NCBI GenBank assembly: GCA_958296025.1
Contig: OY282430.1
Span: 2,046,001-2,110,000 of the forward strand
From: an uncultured Pseudomonadales bacterium
GTDB taxonomy: Bacteria > Pseudomonadota > Gammaproteobacteria > Pseudomonadales > Azotimanducaceae
Direction of reading: 5' to 3'
DNA: 64,000 bases
Positions 61,901-64,000 of this stretch are shown in pieces. Position 1 is the first letter of the stretch; each line of letters starts with the position of its first letter. The position numbers and the translations under genes were made by a program. Under the pieces are notes generated by a model that ran no database searches, was not told the origin of the DNA, and saw only the letters and a list, made by a program, of their open reading frames with translations.

Positions 61901-64000
61901 GTCGATCACCACCGCCGGGGTCTCGTCGTCGTCCACCGCCACGGAGACGCTGCCGATGGCGAGGCCGGCGGGGTAGCCGGCGCCGACGCAGGCCGTGCTG
62001 ACGCTGTGGCTGAGGATGGCGGCGTCGTCCGCCCCGTCGTCGTCCTGGGCGGCGGTGGCCGTCACCGTCTGCGCCGCGTTCCAGTTGCCCGCGGTGAACG
62101 TCAGCGCGGACGGCGAAACGGCCACGTCCGCGTTGCTGCTGGCCACGGCGACGCCGACGCCGCCGGCGCAGCCCGTCGGCGGGCTGTCCGGCGCGACGGT
62201 GTACGTGCCCTGGTTGGCGTTGGCCGTGCCGGGGTGCTCGTCCAGCGACAGGCTGGCCTTGCTGACCGTCACCCCCGGGTTGGCGGTGACCGTGACCGCG
62301 TTCGAGGTCAGCGCGCCGCCGCCCTGGCGGCTGGCGGCGGGCACGCGCACCGCCAGGGTGGGCTGGCCGCGGAAGTCGCCGGTGAAGGCCAGGGTCAGGG
62401 TCGCCGTCGCGCCGCCGGCGGTGACGCCGGAGGCCTGCGCGATGGAGAGGTTGGGGATGGCGCTGACCAGCTCGAACGCGCCGGCGCCGGCGGCCGGCGC
62501 GCCGGCGGCGAAGGCGGCGTTGGTGAGCGACAGCGCCAGCGTGGCGCCGTGCAGGTTCGCCTCGGTGAGCGTCGCCGGGGTGGGCGTGATGGCCACCTCC
62601 ACTTCGTCGTCGGCCACCGTCACCGTGACGCTGCCGATGGCGAGGCTGGCGGGGTAGCCGCCGCCGGCGCAGGCGGTGGCGATGCTGTGGCTCAGGGTGG
62701 CGACGTCGTCGTTGCTGTCCATGTCGTCCTGGGCGGCGGTGACGGTGACCGTCTGCGGCGCGCTCCAGTTCGCGGTGGTGAACGTCAGGGTGGACGGCGA
62801 CACGGCCACGTCCGCGTTGTCGCTGGTCACGGCGACGCCGACGCCGCCCGTGCAGCCGGTGGGGACCGCGTCCAGCGCCGCGGTGTAGGCGCCGCGGTTG
62901 GCGTTGGTCGCGCCCGGGGCCTCGTTCAGCGCCAGGCTGTCGCGGCTGAGCGTCACGCCCGGGTTGGCGGTGACCGGCACGGCACCGGTGGTGAGGTCGC
63001 CGGCGTGCCGGTGGGCGGCGGCCAGCACCTTCACGGCGAGGTCCTGCGTGCCGCCGAAGTCGCCGGTGAAGGCCAGGGTCAGGGTGGCCCGGGTGTCCCC
63101 CTCCGCCACCGTGGAGACGGACGAGACCGAGACGCCGGGAATGGCGGTGACCAGTTCGAAGCTCGCCGCGCCGACGCCGCTCGCGAAGGCGGTGCGCGTC
63201 AGCGCCACGACCGCGGTGGCGCCGTGCAGGTTGGCTTCCGAGAGCGCCGCCGGCGCCGTCCCGTCGAGGGCCGCGACCGGCGCCGCCGCGAAGATGCGCA
63301 GCATGAGGCGGGCCACGTCGCCGTCCTCGTCCGTGCCGGTGACCACGACCACGCTCTCGGCGTCGCGCGTGGGCGTGCCGCAGATCGTGCGCGGCGCCGT
63401 GGCCCAGGAGCCGGCGGTGCCGGACGGGAAGTCGCCGGCCGCGCAGCCGCCGGCGTCCGTGCCGGTGGCGTCGAACTTCAGGCCCTCCGGCAGCCCGGTG
63501 GCGGCGTAGGAGACGGCGCCGTTGCCGCCCGTGGCGGCCGGAATCTGGAACGGCGCGATGGCGGCGTTGGTGGGGTAGCTCCTGGCGGCGACGGCGGGGA
63601 AGGCCGGCTCGGTGTCCGTGGGGGCGACCGCGACCGTGCCGGTGGTGAGGTCGCCGCTGCGGTTGTGGGCGGCGGCCTTGACCTTGACGGCCAAGGTCTG
63701 GATGGCGTTGAAGTCGCCGGTGAACGCCAGCTTCAGGTCGGCCGCGGCGCCGCCGCTGGACGCCCCCGAAACCTGCGAGACGGACACGCCGGGAATCGCG
63801 GTGACCAGCTCGAAGCTCGCCGCGGTGACGCCGCTGACGAACGCGGCGTTGACCAGCCGCACGCCGACCGCGGCGTCGTCCAGGTCGGCTTCGGTGAGCG
63901 GCGAGGGGTAGGTGGACGACAGGACGGCCGCCACGGCCCGGATCGAGAACGACAGCGTGGCGCGGTCCGAGTTCGCCCGGTTCGCGTCCGCGTCGTGGGC
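55859..64000 (-). CDS. giant repeat-built surface protein, 3' part (5' end beyond the window)
   Basis: At least 2713 residues, open to the window edge. N to C: type A modules (LTEANLHGATLALSL, FELVSAIPNLSIAQ, ATLTLAFTGDF) with a putative Ig domain (VSYAATGLPEGLKFDATG, CGTPTRDAE); then 14 modules of about 90-110 residues of the form VPENGSATYTVKLAAQPVGG, LTFTTTNWSAAQTVTV, ANEVVTLTHTPTGADYGG; a proline linker near 57660; an Ig/cadherin-like domain; a Calx-beta-like domain; about six leucine-rich repeats (LPEGLFAGLGALERLRLDGN) at roughly 56570-56970; and a last beta domain ending SWRLEWMRTLGEASE. Many Asp-rich turns suggest calcium binding. Probably a secreted or surface adhesin; no anchor, RTX or autotransporter motif is seen in this part. 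Confidence 0.88.
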   Translation of the reverse strand, partial: AHDADANRANSDRATLSFSIRAVAAVLSSTYPSPLTEADLDDAAVGVRLVNAAFVSGVTAASFELVTAIPGVSVSQVSGASSGGAAADLKLAFTGDFNAIQTLAVKVKAAAHNRSGDLTTGTVAVAPTDTEPAFPAVAARSYPTNAAIAPFQIPAATGGNGAVSYAATGLPEGLKFDATGTDAGGCAAGDFPSGTAGSWATAPRTICGTPTRDAESVVVVTGTDEDGDVARLMLRIFAAAPVAALDGTAPAALSEANLHGATAVVALTRTAFASGVGAASFELVTAIPGVSVSSVSTVAEGDTRATLTLAFTGDFGGTQDLAVKVLAAAHRHAGDLTTGAVPVTANPGVTLSRDSLALNEAPGATNANRGAYTAALDAVPTGCTGGVGVAVTSDNADVAVSPSTLTFTTANWSAPQTVTVTAAQDDMDSNDDVATLSHSIATACAGGGYPASLAIGSVTVTVADDEVEVAITPTPATLTEANLHGATLALSLTNAAFAAGAPAAGAGAFELVSAIPNLSIAQASGVTAGGATATLTLAFTGDFRGQPTLAVRVPAASRQGGGALTSNAVTVTANPGVTVSKASLSLDEHPGTANANQGTYTVAPDSPPTGCAGGVGVAVASSNADVAVSPSALTFTAGNWNAAQTVTATAAQDDDGADDAAILSHSVSTACVGAGYPAGLAIGSVSVAVDDDETPAVVIDADPSTANVDEAGPLTLTEGHASNAAKTYSVRLATEPTQTVTVTLTSADAGAVSIDDTDGDNSNGVQNTLTFTSTTWETAQSVTARAADDDNATNEESVALAHAASTATTSEYTGVTASLAAAVDDDETRAVTLSAATLSVPENGSATYTVKLAAQPVGGNVTVTITGAGDGITANPTTLRFTTTNWSAAQTVTVSAASDTNTANEVVTLTHTPTGADYGGGVGVAADLEATAADNDTPSLRVDPTMLTVAEGSSAAYQVRLNTQPSAGVTVTVGGATAEVTVDTDDDATGNQTTLTFSTTDWGVNQEVKVSAAEDDDGTDETLTLSHTATGATEYAGLAVGAARPGVAVTVDDNDTRAIVIDTDPTTANVVDPGPLALNEKQTDPANAKTYSVRLATEPTTTVTVTITSGDAGAVSIDDTDGDSTNGVQNALTFTTTTWDAAQSVTVRAVEDDDGGNETLDLTHAASGGDYDDLSATLGAKVADDDPLRLVFAATDLTTNGLDEGGSATYAVKLATQPTGAVAVAISSDDADVTVDDTDGVTPGVQSSLTFDATTWSTAQTVTIRAGEDDDGADETVDLTHDPSGADYDGVESADLEFTLNDDDPRGLTLSAATLSVPEAASATYTVKLDTQPVGGNATVTITGAGDGITASPTTLTFTATNWSAAQTVTVRAANDQNTANEVVTLTHTPTGADYGGVTPAALAATATDDDTPSLRVSPTVLTVAEGGSAAYKVRLNTQPSAGVTVTVGGATGAVTVDTDGDATGDQSTLTFTTTDWGTDREVKVSAAADDDATNEMLTLGHTAMGATEYTGLAIGARPGVTVTVDDDDAPAILIDADPSTTNVDETGPLALNELSTDPANSKSYTVRLATEPTTAVTVEVESGDRAVSVDTDMTPRTRTLAFTTTNWSSPQTVTATAAEDNDASDERVTIEHSAAGGDYQGVEASLVATTVDDDEPKLAVDASALTAAGLAEGASGTYTVRLATEPTGPVRVAVSVSGGVSVDADGDQAGNQGSLRFDGADWSVPKAVRVRALRDDDAMAGTAVLGHSASGSDYGGVSAPAFSFEVRDGDAPALAVSASSLAVNEGSSAAYSVALATRPVGGPVTVSLSSSDAAAATVSPSSLTFTAGNWDRPRTVTVLGVADGSATVAHAASGADYDSVAASVSVAVRDSGAAGVRVEPPQLTVREGGSGSYRVRLNTQPTATTTVTATATSTALAIDDDGTPQSRTLTFTTEDWGVGQAVTVSAGEDDGSEDGAFTVTHAVSGYAGVSSAPALAVAVEDDDAPGFAFDPAGGLSLSEPAPGVDPAASSRSYSVRLATQPTATTTVAVTSDDAGVEVDGAPRTLTFDGSSWDAPQTVTVRAVADADAVSETASLRHAASGGGYGGVSASLPVRVLDATAPPPDPEPPPPPPVNQPPRAVGSLPDLRLDVGESASLRLGGLFTDDGPLTHRAESSDPSVASARVEGNAALRVEGLALGLATVTVTATDRGGLSARLSLRASVGRVLSFAAPSASAPEGGVLRLPLTLSRPAAAALSVAWAARPDGDPATADADAADLGAMSGTAAFAAGGTEALVEIPVPDDADIEPAREFLTVELAPPPEGAGWALGLSEALLEVREGVCDRSPAVRDALRGPRACWAPTPAELAGRGYLSLHRKGIAALRPKDLLGLSGLRVLHLHRNHRLAALPEGLFAGLGALERLRLDGNRLARLPAGAFAGLGRLSSLNLGGNRLAELAPALLAGTPGLVRLDLGGNRIESLPAGLFAGVAGLAELNLSGNPGAPFPLVVRLARTDAEPWAPGPARVEARVAEGAPFPLSAALLAQGAELSATQASVPAGATAGPPLQAAQAGPWVARLSLAADPAVPEGVCGDVQDGLYPCFRGLAPRAGPPLVLFKPAPRPTERPPAPALSADGDRASLPLDGLIGPAGAGDRLAYAARTDRPDLLAVRVADGRLVLEANEDGLEGTAVVTVTATDPDGPSASLTLTVTVEFARTGAAPSWRLEWMRTLGEASE
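58700..61525 (-). repeat. about 1.4-kb higher-order duplication inside the giant gene
   Basis: Four successive modules (about 60096-61525) recur in the same order in the next 1.4 kb (about 58700-60095). Pairs are recognisable by LSAATLSVPE, then RVxPTxLTVAEG with LNTQPSAGVTVTVGGAT, then IDxDPxTxNV with ALNE, then a Leu-Asp/Ala-Glu-Gly module. Corresponding segments start about 1.42-1.43 kb apart. Borders are approximate. Confidence 0.7.

Noticed and set aside
55859-63934. CRISPR or tandem satellite array in the repetitive 58-63 kb region
   Set aside because: The repeats are protein modules in one open frame, about 300 bp long and divergent, not short identical repeats with spacers.

Overview
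The window looks like the chromosome of a high-GC, respiring Gram-negative bacterium, most likely an uncultivated-type gammaproteobacterium. The main evidence is the gene order 8.5-17 kb: ispB facing rplU-rpmA-obgE-proB, then rpsT, murJ, ribF, lspA and a minor-pilin cluster. This is the order I know from Pseudomonas, except that ileS, fkpB and ispH are absent from their usual places. Outer-membrane proteins (TonB receptor, small barrel), a lipoprotein signal peptidase, type IV pilus parts, a Coq4 homologue and a SUF iron-sulfur system agree with this. There are no rRNA genes, CRISPR arrays, transposases or prophage genes; one tRNA (Pro, CGG) is present.

Layout: (1) 0-3 kb, a partial MFS transporter and a TonB-dependent receptor. 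(2) 3-9 kb, type IV pilus minor pilins and a short PilY1. (3) 9-17 kb, the conserved housekeeping block. (4) 17-35 kb, catabolic and transport genes: a cyclic amidohydrolase, an SDR, acetoacetyl-CoA synthetase, Coq4, a carnitine dehydrogenase/beta-keto acid cleavage pair, MATE and sodium-symporter transporters, a gamma-glutamyltransferase-like enzyme, and an operon with a flavin monooxygenase-like protein, DUF1330, an aldehyde dehydrogenase and a SnoaL-like protein, followed by mobA. (5) 35-46 kb, iron and sulfur: bacterioferritin and its ferredoxin, a methyltransferase, a selenoprotein, and a seven-gene suf cluster. (6) 45-55 kb, two glycosyltransferases, recQ, a large propeller-amidohydrolase, a Tat-exported protein and class I fumarase. 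(7) 55-64 kb, an accessory region with two truncated genes, a HigA antitoxin, a 74-bp direct repeat, and the 3' 8.1 kb of a giant repeat-built surface protein.

The most notable find is at 37884-38825. An apparent 164-codon gene ends in TGA, but the reading frame goes on for 148 more codons with clear family similarity, giving one GrdB/PrdB-like protein with an in-frame UGA (Sec165) in a Sec-Pro-Val-Cys motif. A 12-pair hairpin with a GUC loop starts seven bases after the UGA, where a bacterial SECIS should be. Standard gene calling splits it into two false genes.

Other points of interest: carnitine oxidation that may feed acetoacetate to the nearby acetoacetyl-CoA synthetase; the duplicated 3' end of the giant gene attached to a deacylase fragment; an orphaned HigA antitoxin beside a 5'-truncated higB; a four-module, about 1.4-kb duplication inside the giant protein; and a nested inverted repeat downstream of recQ. 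All family names come from reading motifs in the translated sequence; no database search was run.
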